Assembly (NCBI RefSeq): GCF_008710155.1
Contig: NZ_VYPZ01000022.1
Coordinates: forward strand, 1 to 59,562
Source of the DNA: Sphingobium limneticum
Lineage (GTDB): Bacteria; Pseudomonadota; Alphaproteobacteria; Sphingomonadales; Sphingomonadaceae
DNA length: 59,562 nt
Direction of reading: 5' to 3'
A model generated the notes under the pieces. It saw only the letters and a list, made by a program, of their open reading frames with translations, was not told the DNA's origin and did no database searches. Below, one piece after another: positions 24,386 through 33,470 of the stretch. Numbering within the stretch: position 1 is the first letter of the stretch; each line of letters opens with the position of its first letter. The position numbers and the translations under genes are program-made.

Positions 24386-25606
24386 ATGGGCATGAAGGCA
24401 AATATGGCAACGATCGAGCCCGCCCCCGCCTGCGTCGATGCGGACGATATCCGCCTCTCCTTGCAGGACAATCATCTGCGCCTGATCGCGGACGGAGCCG
24501 TGTTGCGCGACACGCTGATCGCCCTGATCGACGGGGCGCACCGCAGCCTGAAACTCTATTATTATATCTTTGCCGGCGACGGCAGCGGGACGTTGGTGCG
24601 CGATGCGCTGATCGCGGCGCGCGGACGCGGCGTGGCGGTGACGCTGATGGTCGACGGTTTCGGATCATCGCATACGCCCGACAGCTTCTTTGCGCCGCTG
24701 ATCGAGGCGGGCGCGCATTTTGCGCGATTCGGGACCGGCCGCACCACCCGCTACCTGATCCGCAACCATCAGAAGATGGCGATCGCCGACGACCGGCGGT
24801 TGATGATCGGCGGCTTCAATGTCGAGGATGGCTATTTCGGCATCCCGGCGGAGGATTGCTGGCGCGATGTCGGCCTGCTGATCGAAGGCGATCAGGTGGA
24901 GGCGATGACGCGATGGTATGGCCAGCTCTGGCGCTGGACGGCGACGCGCAAACATCGTTTTCGCACGCTGCGGCACATGGTGCGGCAATGGCACCCCTCG
25001 CTGCATCATCATCCGGCAGACCCGTTCCGCTGGCTGATCGGCGGGCCGACCCGGCGCCTCAGCCCCTGGGCGCAGGTGGTGAAACATGATCTGGAACAGG
25101 CGGGCCGGGTCGACATGATCGCCGCCTATTTCTCGCCGGGGCGGGGCATGCTGAAACGCATCGCGCGCGCGGCGCAGCGTAAGGGCGCAAGCCTGATCCT
25201 GCCGGCCAAATCGGACAATGGCGCCACCGTGGCCGCCGCCCGATTGCTCTACGGGCCGCTGCTGAAGCGCGGCGTGGAGATTTACGAATATCAGCCCTGC
25301 AAGCTGCACATGAAGCTGATCGTCATCGATGATGCCGTCCATGTAGGGTCGGCGAATTTCGACATGCGCAGCCTGTTCATCAATCTGGAGGTGATGCTGC
25401 GGATCGAGGATGCCGGCTTTGCCGCGCAGGTGCGCGACTTCATCGGGCAGGAGGCCGGGGCGAGCCGGCGCATCGATTTGGAAGCCTATCGATCGGGGCG
25501 CAGTGGCCTTACGCTGCTGAAACAGTGGATCAGCTATCTGCTGGTGGGGGTATTGGATTATACGGTGACGCGGCGGCTGAATTTCCGCGATCCGGACGCG
25601 GATTGA
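24386..25606 (+). CDS. Phospholipase D-type protein (cardiolipin synthase-like)
   Basis: 406 residues with two HKD motifs: NHQKMAIADDRRLMIGGFN and LHMKLIVIDDAVHVGSANFD. These form the paired active site of the PLD superfamily. Length and spacing fit cardiolipin synthase ClsA/B-like enzymes, which transfer phosphatidyl groups. N-terminal membrane spans of ClsA are missing, as in ClsB. AGGG lies before the first ATG; 24404 is an alternative. Confidence 0.87.
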   Translation: MGMKANMATIEPAPACVDADDIRLSLQDNHLRLIADGAVLRDTLIALIDGAHRSLKLYYYIFAGDGSGTLVRDALIAARGRGVAVTLMVDGFGSSHTPDSFFAPLIEAGAHFARFGTGRTTRYLIRNHQKMAIADDRRLMIGGFNVEDGYFGIPAEDCWRDVGLLIEGDQVEAMTRWYGQLWRWTATRKHRFRTLRHMVRQWHPSLHHHPADPFRWLIGGPTRRLSPWAQVVKHDLEQAGRVDMIAAYFSPGRGMLKRIARAAQRKGASLILPAKSDNGATVAAARLLYGPLLKRGVEIYEYQPCKLHMKLIVIDDAVHVGSANFDMRSLFINLEVMLRIEDAGFAAQVRDFIGQEAGASRRIDLEAYRSGRSGLTLLKQWISYLLVGVLDYTVTRRLNFRDPDAD

Positions 25607-25642
25607 AGGAGCAGGCCGCGCCCGCCCCTTCCATCGCCAAAT

Positions 25643-26008
25643 TTAGCGGCCATTGTCGGTCAGGACACGCACTTCGCCGACCGGATAGCCTTTTTCGGCC
25701 ATTTCCTTGGCATAATCGCCGCGCGCATCGGCCAGTTCGGCGCGATATTCCTCCCAGGCGTCGCGATTATCCTCCGCATCGGAAGAACCGCGCAGATCCT
25801 TGGTCAATTCCTTGCGCGCTTCGGCCAGGTCGGTCTGATAATTGAACCAATAGTCATTTTCGACCCCGGCGATCGGGGCCTGATAGACAAGCTGGGTTTC
25901 CACCTGCGCCAGTTGCTCTTCATAGCTGACCGGCCCTTCCTGCGCGACGGCAGCGGCAGGGACCATGGCCAGCAGGGCGGCGGCGGCGAGAATTTTCGAA
26001 CGAGTCAT
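25643..26008 (-). CDS. Hypothetical periplasmic protein
   Basis: 121 residues. A clear signal peptide (KILAAAALLAMVPAAAVA) is followed by a mature, highly charged, Asp/Glu-Ala-Arg-rich helical protein (YQTDLAEARKELTKDLRG, EYRAELADARGDYAKEMAEKG). AGAGGAGAAG precedes ATG 26008. No family recognised. It probably functions in the periplasm, perhaps as an envelope stress or chaperone-like protein. Confidence 0.75.
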   Translation of the reverse strand: MTRSKILAAAALLAMVPAAAVAQEGPVSYEEQLAQVETQLVYQAPIAGVENDYWFNYQTDLAEARKELTKDLRGSSDAEDNRDAWEEYRAELADARGDYAKEMAEKGYPVGEVRVLTDNGR

Positions 26009-26179
26009 GGGTTCTTCTCCTCTTTCGATCTGAACCATGACCAGCACAACGCACCACCAGCGGTACTTTACGCCTGAACGGATGTGCAGAATGGATGAAG
26101 CGAGAGGCGAAGACGATGGAGCGTAACGCAAAGATCGCCCCTTTATCGCGATTTTCCGCCTGATATCAGCGCAATATGG

Positions 26180-26740
26180 TCAGCGGACGACCAGATAGAA
26201 GGCGGCCGGCACCGCGCCGCCATTTTCGATGACGATGTCATAACGGTCGGTGAAAAGCGGCAGCCAGATACAGTCGGCCTGCGCGCCCCCGATCGGCTTG
26301 GCGCAGAGCGTGTTACCGTCCGCCCCCTGCACCCGCATCGACAGATTGGCGGCCCCACGCGCCGGTGCGACCGAAATCTGCGCCCGCTGCCCCGCAAGGA
26401 AAAGCTGGCGCACGGTCATGCTGCTCCCCGCGCCGAGCGAGCCGTGGCGATAGGCCGGTCCCAGCGCACGACCACGAAAGCCCAGCCCCGAATCCGTGAC
26501 CCCATGATCATGGGCCTCCTGCGTCCATTGGGTGGCCAGATCGGCTTGCCCATCGGCCGGCTTCGCGCCAAGCGCCGCCAATATCTGCGCGGTGTCGAGC
26601 AATGCGCCATGGTTGCCCATGCCCTCGGCCGCGTCACCCTCCAACAGCGTGCGCAACACCGGATCGGACGGCAACAGGTCCGCGGCCGGCGCAGCGGGGC
26701 CGGCCATCATCAGCAATCCGGGTAGCAGCAGCTTAATCAT
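26180..26740 (-). CDS. Hypothetical exported protein downstream of sensor kinase
   Basis: 186 residues. A signal peptide (LLLPGLLMMAGPAAPAA) is followed by a region of about 80 polar residues and a C-terminal beta-rich domain (QISVAPARGAANLSMRVQGADG, TDRYDIVIENGGAVPAAFYLVV) with two Cys. The C-terminal part resembles pre-peptidase/PPC-like beta domains. The ATG overlaps the kinase stop by 8 bases, so it belongs to the same operon. It may be a regulated envelope protein or accessory sensor. Confidence 0.7.
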   Translation of the reverse strand: MIKLLLPGLLMMAGPAAPAADLLPSDPVLRTLLEGDAAEGMGNHGALLDTAQILAALGAKPADGQADLATQWTQEAHDHGVTDSGLGFRGRALGPAYRHGSLGAGSSMTVRQLFLAGQRAQISVAPARGAANLSMRVQGADGNTLCAKPIGGAQADCIWLPLFTDRYDIVIENGGAVPAAFYLVVR

Positions 26741-28085
26741 CGCGAACCTCCGGCTGGAGCACGAAGCGCGCACCGGGCGCGGCGTCCTCCACATGCAGCG
26801 ACAATTCATGCCGCTCCGCGATCGCCCTGGCGAGCGCGAGGCCCAGGCCATGCCCACCGCCCCGCGCGCCGTCAAGGCGGACATAGCGTTCGAATATCCG
26901 TTCCCGGTCGGCCGCAGGGATGCCCGGCCCATTATCCTGCACCACGATGCGCGGCCCCGGCGCCAGTTCCAGGACGACCGACCCGCCGCTCGGCACATAT
27001 TTGAAGGCATTGTCGAGCAGATTGGACATGAGGCGCGTCATCTGCATCGGGTCGGCGCGACTGCGCACGCATGGCGCGATCCGCGCATGGAAACCGATAC
27101 CCAGATCCTCCGCACTGGCGCCATAAAGGTCGGCCAGGCTTTCGGCGATGTCGCTCAGATCCACTTCGGCAAGGCCCCGCGGATCGCCGCGCATCGCCTG
27201 CGTACCTGCAATGTCGAGCAACGAATCGAGCAGGCGCACGACGCCGCGAATTTCCCCGCGCGACTGGTCGAGCGTCCGCAGCAGGGCAATATCCTGCGTG
27301 CTTTCCATCGCCTTGAGGATGCGGGTGTCGAGATGCATCAGCGGCGTTCGGATTTCATGCGCGGTCTGGTCCGACACGGCGCGCTGCGCCTCCACCAGCC
27401 GTTCGACCTGATCGAGCATGTCGTTGGTGTTGGCGGCCAGTTCCGCCAGTTCGTCATTGGTCCCGGCGCCCGGCGCGCGAGCGGCGATGCGTCCGGCGCG
27501 CACGGCGGCGAAGGTGGCATTGACCACCTCAACCCGAGCGCGCAGGCGGCGGGCGGCAAAATGGCCCGCCACCAGGCTGAGCAACGCGATGCCCGCCCCG
27601 GCCACGGCAAAGGCGGTGGCAAGGCGACCAAGCAGCGCCTGCCCCCGATAGCTGCTGCGCCCCACCAGCAGGCGGGCGCCGGTCCCCAATTGGGTGGCAC
27701 GGGCGAACATGCGGTCGCCGTCCGGCAGGGTGATATAGCGCGCCTCCGACACTTCGGACGCGATGACCGGCCAGCGATCGAGATTGCCGGCCAGGCGGCG
27801 GCCAGCCGGATCGGTCAACAGATACCAGCTGCGTTCGCCATCTTCCCGGTTCATGGCTAGGCGATCGGCGATACGTTCCCGCAATTCGGCCACGTCGCTG
27901 CTGAGATAGATATCGGCGAGGCCGGCCAGATCGGTATCGACTTCGCGGGCCAGCATCCCTCGTCCGTCGTCATCGACGATCTTCTGCACCACCAGGAACA
28001 GTGCCAGCGTGGAGAGCAGGCTGACCAGCAGCGCCGAAAGCGTGACCCGCCCGAAAACCGAGCGGAACAGATCGGGTCTAGGCAA
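26733..28085 (-). CDS. Two-component sensor histidine kinase
   Basis: 450 residues. There are two membrane spans (about 14-35 and 155-180) enclosing a periplasmic sensor loop, then a HAMP-like linker and the H-box QTAHEIRTPLMHL. The ATP-binding N-box LLDNAFKYV, G1 DNGPGIP and G2 GGGHGLGLALA follow. It pairs with the OmpR-type regulator, whose gene it overlaps by 8 bases. The stimulus is unknown. Confidence 0.93.
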   Translation of the reverse strand: MPRPDLFRSVFGRVTLSALLVSLLSTLALFLVVQKIVDDDGRGMLAREVDTDLAGLADIYLSSDVAELRERIADRLAMNREDGERSWYLLTDPAGRRLAGNLDRWPVIASEVSEARYITLPDGDRMFARATQLGTGARLLVGRSSYRGQALLGRLATAFAVAGAGIALLSLVAGHFAARRLRARVEVVNATFAAVRAGRIAARAPGAGTNDELAELAANTNDMLDQVERLVEAQRAVSDQTAHEIRTPLMHLDTRILKAMESTQDIALLRTLDQSRGEIRGVVRLLDSLLDIAGTQAMRGDPRGLAEVDLSDIAESLADLYGASAEDLGIGFHARIAPCVRSRADPMQMTRLMSNLLDNAFKYVPSGGSVVLELAPGPRIVVQDNGPGIPAADRERIFERYVRLDGARGGGHGLGLALARAIAERHELSLHVEDAAPGARFVLQPEVRDD

Positions 28086-28791
28086 GGCCCGGTCCCGTCG
28101 CCGCGATCAACCGATATCCGGTGCCCCAGACGGTTTCCAGCACCGGGCCGTCGAACCCGTCCTCCAGCTTGCGGCGCAGGCGACCGACATTGACGTCGAC
28201 CACGTTGGTCTGGGGATCGAAGCTGAGTTTCCACACCTGACGCAGCAGCATTTCGCGCGTCACAACTTCGCCGGCATGTTCCATCAGATAACGGAACAGT
28301 TCGAATTCCTTGGGCGAGAGCGGCAGATGCTTGCCCTGGCGAAAGGCGGTGCGCGCCTTCACATGGCATTCCAGGTCGCCGAACAGCAGCACCGGTTCAT
28401 GGCTGCGTCGACTGGCCCGGCGCCACAGCGCGCGGACGCGGGCGACCAGTTCGTCCGGCTCGAACGGCTTGGCGAGATAGTCGTCCACGCCGCTTTCCAG
28501 CCCTTCGACCCGATGTTCGCTGCGGCCCAGCGCGGACAGCATCAGCACGGGGGCGCCGACGCCCGCGACGCGCAGGCGGGTGACGATGTCGATACCGGAC
28601 AAATGGGGCAACATACGGTCGAGGATGATGACGTCGTGGCTGCCACCGCCGGCGCGATTGAGGCCGGTGGCGCCGTCGACCGCCTGTTCCACCACCATGC
28701 CGGCGCTGCTCAATATGGTGGCGATGTTGGCGCGTGCCGCCTCGTCATCTTCCACCAGCAATACAGAAATTGCGTCCGCCTGCGCCATCAT
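28078..28791 (-). CDS. OmpR-family response regulator
   Basis: 237 residues. The receiver domain has acidic pocket VEDDE, phospho-acceptor Asp in VIILDRMLP and Lys in YLAKPFEPDEL. The C-terminal winged helix is of OmpR/PhoB type (LPLSPKEFELFRYLMEHAGEVV, VDVNVGRLRRKL, VWGTGYRL). It is first in a regulator-kinase-exported protein operon. ATG 28791 or 28788 follows GGGGGGACC. Regulated genes are unknown. Confidence 0.94.
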   Translation of the reverse strand: MMAQADAISVLLVEDDEAARANIATILSSAGMVVEQAVDGATGLNRAGGGSHDVIILDRMLPHLSGIDIVTRLRVAGVGAPVLMLSALGRSEHRVEGLESGVDDYLAKPFEPDELVARVRALWRRASRRSHEPVLLFGDLECHVKARTAFRQGKHLPLSPKEFELFRYLMEHAGEVVTREMLLRQVWKLSFDPQTNVVDVNVGRLRRKLEDGFDGPVLETVWGTGYRLIAATGPGLA

Positions 28792-28815
28792 GGTCCCCCC
28801 GCTCGCAGATAACGC

Positions 28816-28866
28816 GAAAGGCCGCCAGTGACAAAGCCTGTTAAAGCATGTCGCCGGCGGCCTTTC
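28816..28866 (-). terminator. Hairpin between tauE-like gene and the response regulator
   Basis: GAAAGGCCGCC (28816-28826) pairs perfectly with GGCGGCCTTTC (28856-28866). On the minus strand it lies 27 bases after the TauE stop. The U-tract is short, so strength is uncertain. Confidence 0.6.
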
Positions 28867-28892
28867 AAAAACCGTCCAATTCCGGGGCTATA

Positions 28893-29723
28893 TCAACCGT
28901 GCAGAGCGCCTCGGAACATGATGACCGAGATGATGATCAGATAGACGCCGAAGATCTTCTTCAGCGGGCCGGCCGGCAGGCTGTGCGCGGCGGCAACGCC
29001 CAGCGGTGCGGTCAGCATCGACATGGAGGCGATGGCGAGCGTGGCGGGCACGTTGATGTAGCCGAGCGATCCCCAAGGCAGGCCGCCTTCCTTGAAACCG
29101 ATGATGGCAAAGCCGATCGTGGTCGGAATGGCGATCAGCGTGCCGATGCCCGACGCCGTCGCAATGGCGCGGTGGATGGTGCGACCGCACAGCGTCATCA
29201 CCATGATCGCGATCACGCCGCCGCCGATACCGAGCAGCGAGGAGAAGGTGCCAAGGCCGCCGGCGATGCCCATGCGTACGATGCCCGATGGCATGGTGTC
29301 GCTGACCACCTTGCCGCTGACGCTGGGCAGGAGGAAGTTGAGGGACATGAGGCCGACGCCGGTGGCGAAGATCATCTTGAGCGTATTGCCGTCGACATGG
29401 CCGGCGAGCATCACGCCCACACCGCAACCCAGCACGATCCAGGGCGCCCAGGTCTTGAGCACTTCGAACTCCACCGCGCCGCGCTTGGCATGGGCCAGCA
29501 GCGATCGGATGGAGGTGACGATGATGGTCGCGGCGGACGTGCCGATGGCGACATGGGCGATGGCATCATGCGTGCCGCCCAGCAGCGGCAGCACAACCAG
29601 CAGCGCAGGCACCACGACGAAGCCGCCGCCGATGCCGAAAATGCCGGCGGCAAAACCCGCCACCAGCCCGGCGGCCAGCATCGAAACGAGCGGAATGAGC
29701 CAGATCATGACGTCGCCCTGCAT
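28893..29723 (-). CDS. TauE/SafE family membrane exporter
   Basis: 276 residues with eight likely membrane spans. The two repeats carry the family's glycine motifs GFAAGIFGIGGGFVVVPAL and LGTFSSLLGIGGGVIAIMVM. TauE/SafE proteins are proposed to export sulfite or sulfonates or related anions. ATG 29723 is preceded by AAGGGG; a second ATG (MIWLIP) at 29708 and a GTG at 29726 are alternatives. Confidence 0.88.
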   Translation of the reverse strand: MQGDVMIWLIPLVSMLAAGLVAGFAAGIFGIGGGFVVVPALLVVLPLLGGTHDAIAHVAIGTSAATIIVTSIRSLLAHAKRGAVEFEVLKTWAPWIVLGCGVGVMLAGHVDGNTLKMIFATGVGLMSLNFLLPSVSGKVVSDTMPSGIVRMGIAGGLGTFSSLLGIGGGVIAIMVMTLCGRTIHRAIATASGIGTLIAIPTTIGFAIIGFKEGGLPWGSLGYINVPATLAIASMSMLTAPLGVAAAHSLPAGPLKKIFGVYLIIISVIMFRGALHG

Positions 29724-29726
29724 CAC

Positions 29727-30035
29727 CGCGTCCCCTTCTGCCCAGTGCGGCCAGCGCGCATGTTGCTGCGTTCGCCTTTGCGGATCAAGGCGGCGAAAGT
29801 AGGGAAATCGACCATGATGTTAGACCATGCCTCTCTTCGGCGAAATCAAGCTGCATGGGGGGCATGTCGTCATGTCCCCCTGCCCCGCTCAACGAACGAC
29901 GGGCGGTAACCCGCAAGCCCCTCTTCCAAAGTATGACGCATGGGAGAAACAAAATCGCGACGGCGACCTATGAGAAAAACGGCGTCGCACCGAACATGAG
30001 CATGATGCCGATCATGATATGGCGGATGACATGGG
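29727..30035. other. Intergenic region, no firm gene
   Basis: About 310 bases between the TauE start and the ald stop. It contains a G/C hairpin (GGGGGCATG...CATGTCCCC, 29856-29881). Just after ald on the minus strand is a very short hydrophobic frame (MIGIMLMFGATPFFS, ends near 29974) too small to call. The TauE promoter must lie here. Confidence 0.4.
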
Positions 30036-31151
30036 TCAGTTCAGCGCCTCTTCCGCCGGGGTATAGGGCAGGTTCAGATCGTCGGCCACGGCCCGGTAGG
30101 TGACCTTGCCGTCCCAGATATTGAGGCCCGCGCGCAGATGGGGATCATGGCGCAGCGCCGCCTTCCAGCCCTGCTCTGCGATCCGCAGCGCATGGGGCAA
30201 GGTCACATTGTTGAGTGCATAGGTGCTGGTCCGCGCGACGGCGCCCGGCATGTTGGCGACGCAATAATGGACGATGCCATCGACGATATAGGTCGGGTCC
30301 GCATGGGTGGTGGCATGGCTGGTTTCGAAACAGCCTCCCTGGTCGATCGCGACGTCGACCAGCACGGCGCCCTTCTTCATCGTCTGAAGCATGGCCGCAC
30401 TGACCAGTTTGGGCGCGGCCGCACCGGGGATCAGCACCGCGCCGACGACCAGATCCGCGTCGGCCACACATTCGGCCAGATTGGCGCGATTGGAGAAACG
30501 GGTCTTGGCCCGTGCCTCGAAATACATGCCGAGCTTTTCGAGCACTTCGGGACTGCGGTCGAGAATGGTGACGTCGGCGCCCAGGCCCACTGCCATCTGC
30601 GCCGCATTGAAGCCGACCACGCCGCCGCCGATCACCACCACCTTGGCCGGCAGTACGCCCGGCACGCCGCCCAGCAGCACGCCACGCCCGCCATGCGCCT
30701 TTTCCAGCGCGGTCGCGCCCGCCTGGATCGCCATGCGGCCAGCGACCTGGCTCATCGGTTTCAGCAGCGGTAGACCGCCATGGCCGTCGGTCACCGTTTC
30801 ATAAGCGATGCAGGTGGCGCCCGATGCGATCAGGTCGCGCGTCTGTTCCGGGTCCGGCGCCAGATGAAGATAGGTGTAGAGGATCTGACCGGGGCGGAGC
30901 ATCGCGCGCTCCTGCGACTGCGGCTCCTTCACCTTCACGATCATTTCGGCCGTCGCAAAGATGGCGGCGGCGGTCGCGATAATTTCCGCACCGGCGCGTT
31001 CATAGAGCGCGTCGCTGGCGCCGATCCCTTCACCCGCGCCGCTTTCCACCAGCACATGATGGCCATGTGCGGTCAGTTCATGCACGCTTTCGGGTGTCAG
31101 GCCGACCCGATATTCGTGATTCTTGATCTCCTTGACGGTGCCTACGATCAT
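30036..31151 (-). CDS. ald: Alanine dehydrogenase
   Basis: 371 residues. [21 protein letters not shown] is the conserved N-terminus. Lys and His of the active site lie in IVKVKEP and YTYLHLA, and [21 protein letters not shown] is the NAD-binding fold. It interconverts L-alanine and pyruvate plus ammonia. It lies between cobalt-uptake genes and TauE without clear functional link. ATG follows GGAGAGGC. Confidence 0.96.
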   Translation of the reverse strand: MIVGTVKEIKNHEYRVGLTPESVHELTAHGHHVLVESGAGEGIGASDALYERAGAEIIATAAAIFATAEMIVKVKEPQSQERAMLRPGQILYTYLHLAPDPEQTRDLIASGATCIAYETVTDGHGGLPLLKPMSQVAGRMAIQAGATALEKAHGGRGVLLGGVPGVLPAKVVVIGGGVVGFNAAQMAVGLGADVTILDRSPEVLEKLGMYFEARAKTRFSNRANLAECVADADLVVGAVLIPGAAAPKLVSAAMLQTMKKGAVLVDVAIDQGGCFETSHATTHADPTYIVDGIVHYCVANMPGAVARTSTYALNNVTLPHALRIAEQGWKAALRHDPHLRAGLNIWDGKVTYRAVADDLNLPYTPAEEALN

Positions 31152-31190
31152 TCAGCCTCTCCAATTCGCGGCGCGTGGTCGACCCGCGCC

Positions 31191-31206
31191 ATCATCGCCC
31201 GATGAT
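31191..31206. promoter_or_regulatory. Palindrome upstream of ald
   Basis: ATCATC-GCCC-GATGAT is a perfect 6-bp inverted repeat 40 bases before the ald ATG. It could be a regulator site, as Lrp/AsnC-type control is common for ald, but it does not match a known consensus closely. Confidence 0.3.
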
Positions 31207-31254
31207 AGCGCAGGCCGGACCGCGAATGTTCCCGATGTTGCCGGTCAGGCTATA

Positions 31255-31971
31255 TTATGCGCGTCGCAGGACAGGTTCCGCCCAAAGGCCGAAGGCGATG
31301 CCGATCGTGCCCCACAGAACCGCCTGACTGGCGATCGATGCGACCCGGAAATTCCAGAGCAGGGTCGCCGGGAAATCGGCCGGCACTTCATTGATGACCG
31401 GCAGCAGATATTGGCCGACGCCCACCACCAGTGCGAAAGCGCCAACGGCCAGCAAGGTCGCGTCGATCGGCCGCAGCGAGCGCAGCAGCGCGGTGCGGAC
31501 ATGGGCGGCGATCACCGCCGCGGCGATCGACAGGCCGATCATCATGAAATAGGCGGCGGTGCGGATGCCCACCGTTTCATGCTGGCCCACGGCCGGCGGT
31601 GTCTGAGGATATTTGATCCCCGGCACGATGACGATCAGCAGGAAGGCAAGCCCGGCCAGCAGCAACGCGAAGCTGCGTGGCCCGATCCGACCGAACCGGC
31701 CATAGCCATAGGCGAAGACCAGCGAGAAGATGCCGCCGACCGCCGCGCCATAGAGGGCCAGCGCCGTGAACAGCCCGGCGCCCTTCTGCGTGTCGCGGCT
31801 GACCAGTTCCGGCTCTTCGACTGCGGCCGGCGCATGGTGCGCGGCATGCGACGCCTCATAGCCGATGGCGAGGTCGATCTGCGGTTCGGCAATCACGCGC
31901 GCGACCAGCGTGGCGAGCAGCGCCGCCAGGATGCCGGCCAGCATCCCGCGCCACAATAATGTCCGGGTCAC
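31255..31971 (-). CDS. cbtA: CbtA, cobalt transporter subunit
   Basis: 238 residues with five to six membrane spans. It shows the CbtA pattern: LLWRGMLAGILAALLATLVARVIAEP near the N-terminus, a His/Glu-rich loop (HAAHHAP), GAAVGGIFSLVFAYGYGR and FLLIVIVPGIKYPQTPPAV. CbtA with CbtB is a predicted cobalt uptake system typically under B12 control. It follows cbtB by nine bases. Confidence 0.93.
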   Translation of the reverse strand: MTRTLLWRGMLAGILAALLATLVARVIAEPQIDLAIGYEASHAAHHAPAAVEEPELVSRDTQKGAGLFTALALYGAAVGGIFSLVFAYGYGRFGRIGPRSFALLLAGLAFLLIVIVPGIKYPQTPPAVGQHETVGIRTAAYFMMIGLSIAAAVIAAHVRTALLRSLRPIDATLLAVGAFALVVGVGQYLLPVINEVPADFPATLLWNFRVASIASQAVLWGTIGIAFGLWAEPVLRRA

Positions 31972-31980
31972 GGCCGGGCG

Positions 31981-32208
31981 TCAGTGACAGGGAAAGCCAA
32001 GGAGATGGCGGCCGTCATGCACATATTCATGCACATACATGCCGTCGAACAGCGCAAAGGCACCCTGTTCGGTGCTGACGAAATAGAGGAAGATGAGCGC
32101 GATCAGCGTACCCAGCACGGCCCAGGGCGCGATATCCGCAACCGGGATGGTGGCATCGCCGCGAACGGGGATGAACGGATCGTCGAACAGAGCGGCGGTG
32201 TTCGCCAT
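31981..32208 (-). CDS. cbtB: CbtB, cobalt transporter small subunit
   Basis: 75 residues. One membrane span (WAVLGTLIALIFLYFV) is followed by a His-rich C-terminal motif (YVHEYVHDGRHLLGFPCH), the hallmark of CbtB that probably captures Co2+. ATG 32208 gives the usual length; AGGAG lies upstream. It is preceded by a cobalamin riboswitch in the same orientation, so high B12 should shut the pair off. Confidence 0.93.
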   Translation of the reverse strand: MANTAALFDDPFIPVRGDATIPVADIAPWAVLGTLIALIFLYFVSTEQGAFALFDGMYVHEYVHDGRHLLGFPCH

Positions 32209-32234
32209 GGCCTGATACTCCTGCACGGGATTGC

Positions 32235-32384
32235 GCGTCCCCGGAAAATAATGTCGCGGTTCGGAAGGAAGGTCTGGCTCTCGACGTCGGCTATGGACGG
32301 CGATAACAGTGGCGCGACCGCGCCGGAATTGCACCGGCTTCTTCTTTCTGAACGACCCGTGCTTTAGGCTGAGCGTGGGGACGC
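32235..32384 (-). promoter_or_regulatory. Cobalamin riboswitch upstream of cbtBA
   Basis: Read on the minus strand it shows the conserved core AGCCGGTGCAATTCCGG, then CGCGGTCGCGCCACTGT and GAGCCAGAC. A closing stem GCGTCCCC (32235-32242, plus-strand view) pairs with GGGGACGC (32377-32384). It is compact at about 150 nt. Ligand identity follows from the consensus and from the cobalt transport genes below it. Confidence 0.88.
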
Positions 32385-32406
32385 CGTCAATCACCTGCTG
32401 GAGGCC

Positions 32407-32973
32407 ATGCTGACGACATCGTTGCTGCTGCTTTGCGCCGGGCCGACGCGCGCCAGCCGACAGGGCGGCTTTCCTGCCATTGATGAGGCGCTGGACGATG
32501 GCGGCCGGCGCGATGCCGCTGCGCTGGTCCTGCCGGTTCGCTTCCGGTACGCGGTACAATCGAGCCCCACCCCGTCCGCGATCGAAACGGCGCAGGCCAT
32601 GGGCGTCACGCCCCTGCCCCAGCCGGCATTGCGCGACATCGATCACGGCCGATGGGCCGGGCACGACTTTGCGACGATCGCGACAGAGGAACCCGAAGCG
32701 CTGGCACAATGGCTGGCCGATCCGGCGCAGGGCGGCCCGGATGGCGAAAGCCTGCACGCCTGTCAGTTGCGGATCGGTGCCTGGCTCGATGCCCTCACCG
32801 CGACTGGTGCGCCCATCTGCGCCCTGACCCATCCGATGCCGATCCGTGCCGCAATCGCCCATGCGCTCGCCATGCCGCTGCGCGCCAGCCTGTCCATCGA
32901 CATCGCGCCGCTGTCGCGCACCACCCTGTCCTTCAACGGTCGCTGGCGGCTCCAGTCGCTGGAGCCGGGCTGA
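32407..32973 (+). CDS. Histidine phosphatase-like protein with degenerate RHG motif
   Basis: 188 residues. The fold is recognisable from LRDIDHGRWAGHDF, GPDGESL and ALTHPMPIRA (second catalytic His). The N-terminal LLLLCAGPTRA replaces the catalytic RHGxT, losing the phospho-accepting His, and the SSPxxR region also lacks its Arg. The position beside cobalt/B12 genes recalls alpha-ribazole phosphatase CobC, but this protein is likely inactive or altered. GGAGG precedes the ATG. It reads away from the cbtBA riboswitch. Confidence 0.75.
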   Translation: MLTTSLLLLCAGPTRASRQGGFPAIDEALDDGGRRDAAALVLPVRFRYAVQSSPTPSAIETAQAMGVTPLPQPALRDIDHGRWAGHDFATIATEEPEALAQWLADPAQGGPDGESLHACQLRIGAWLDALTATGAPICALTHPMPIRAAIAHALAMPLRASLSIDIAPLSRTTLSFNGRWRLQSLEPG

Positions 32974-33051
32974 AAAGAGTTGCGGACCTTCATTGCCGCC
33001 TCTATCCGCATGTCCGCCCATGCGTCTTGCGACATATGGGTGAATAGATCG

Positions 33052-33274
33052 CGCCGGTGCCTCGCAAGAGGCTTAAAATGGGAACGCGGTGCGGGCGGCG
33101 ATACGCGGCCCTAATCCGAGGCTGTCCCTGCAACTGTAAGTGGCGAGCGCGATACACAGATGCGACGGGGCAAGGCGCCCCGTGCCGCAGCCACTGGGCC
33201 GGACGCTGCAACATGCGAGGCCTGGGAAGGTCGTGTATCAAGCGATGACCCATGAGCCAGGAGACCTGCCGGCG
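33052..33274 (+). promoter_or_regulatory. Cobalamin riboswitch upstream of cobW-cobN-cobO
   Basis: A full-length aptamer. P1 is formed by CGCCGG (33052-33057) and CCGGCG (33269-33274). Conserved elements follow in order: GGTGCC, TTAAAATGGGAACGCGGTG, TCCGAGGCTGTCCCTGCAAC, TGTAAG, GCCACTGG, TGGGAAGG, and GATGACCCATGAGCCAGGAG. The following 33275-33470 holds further hairpins, including GACCGTTCGCGAACGGT near 33413-33429, that may form the expression platform before cobW. High B12 should reduce cobW-cobN expression. Confidence 0.95.
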
Positions 33275-33470
33275 TCTGGTCGCTCTTGCTTTGGTCCAGG
33301 GGATGGCCGGGGCACGGTCCAACCCGTCTGAGCGACGAACGAAGCGGCAGGGGCCGCACGATGCGCAAAGCCGGCTGCCCCGATATGGGTGCCCGGCCGA
33401 TCCTGTGCATCGACCGTTCGCGAACGGTTAAGTCCCTGCGTTTTTTAGACGCGCGATAAGGGATAAGATC

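Noticed and set aside
29968..30020. Fifteen-residue hydrophobic frame after ald
   Set aside because: Too short and without ribosome site; cannot be told from chance.
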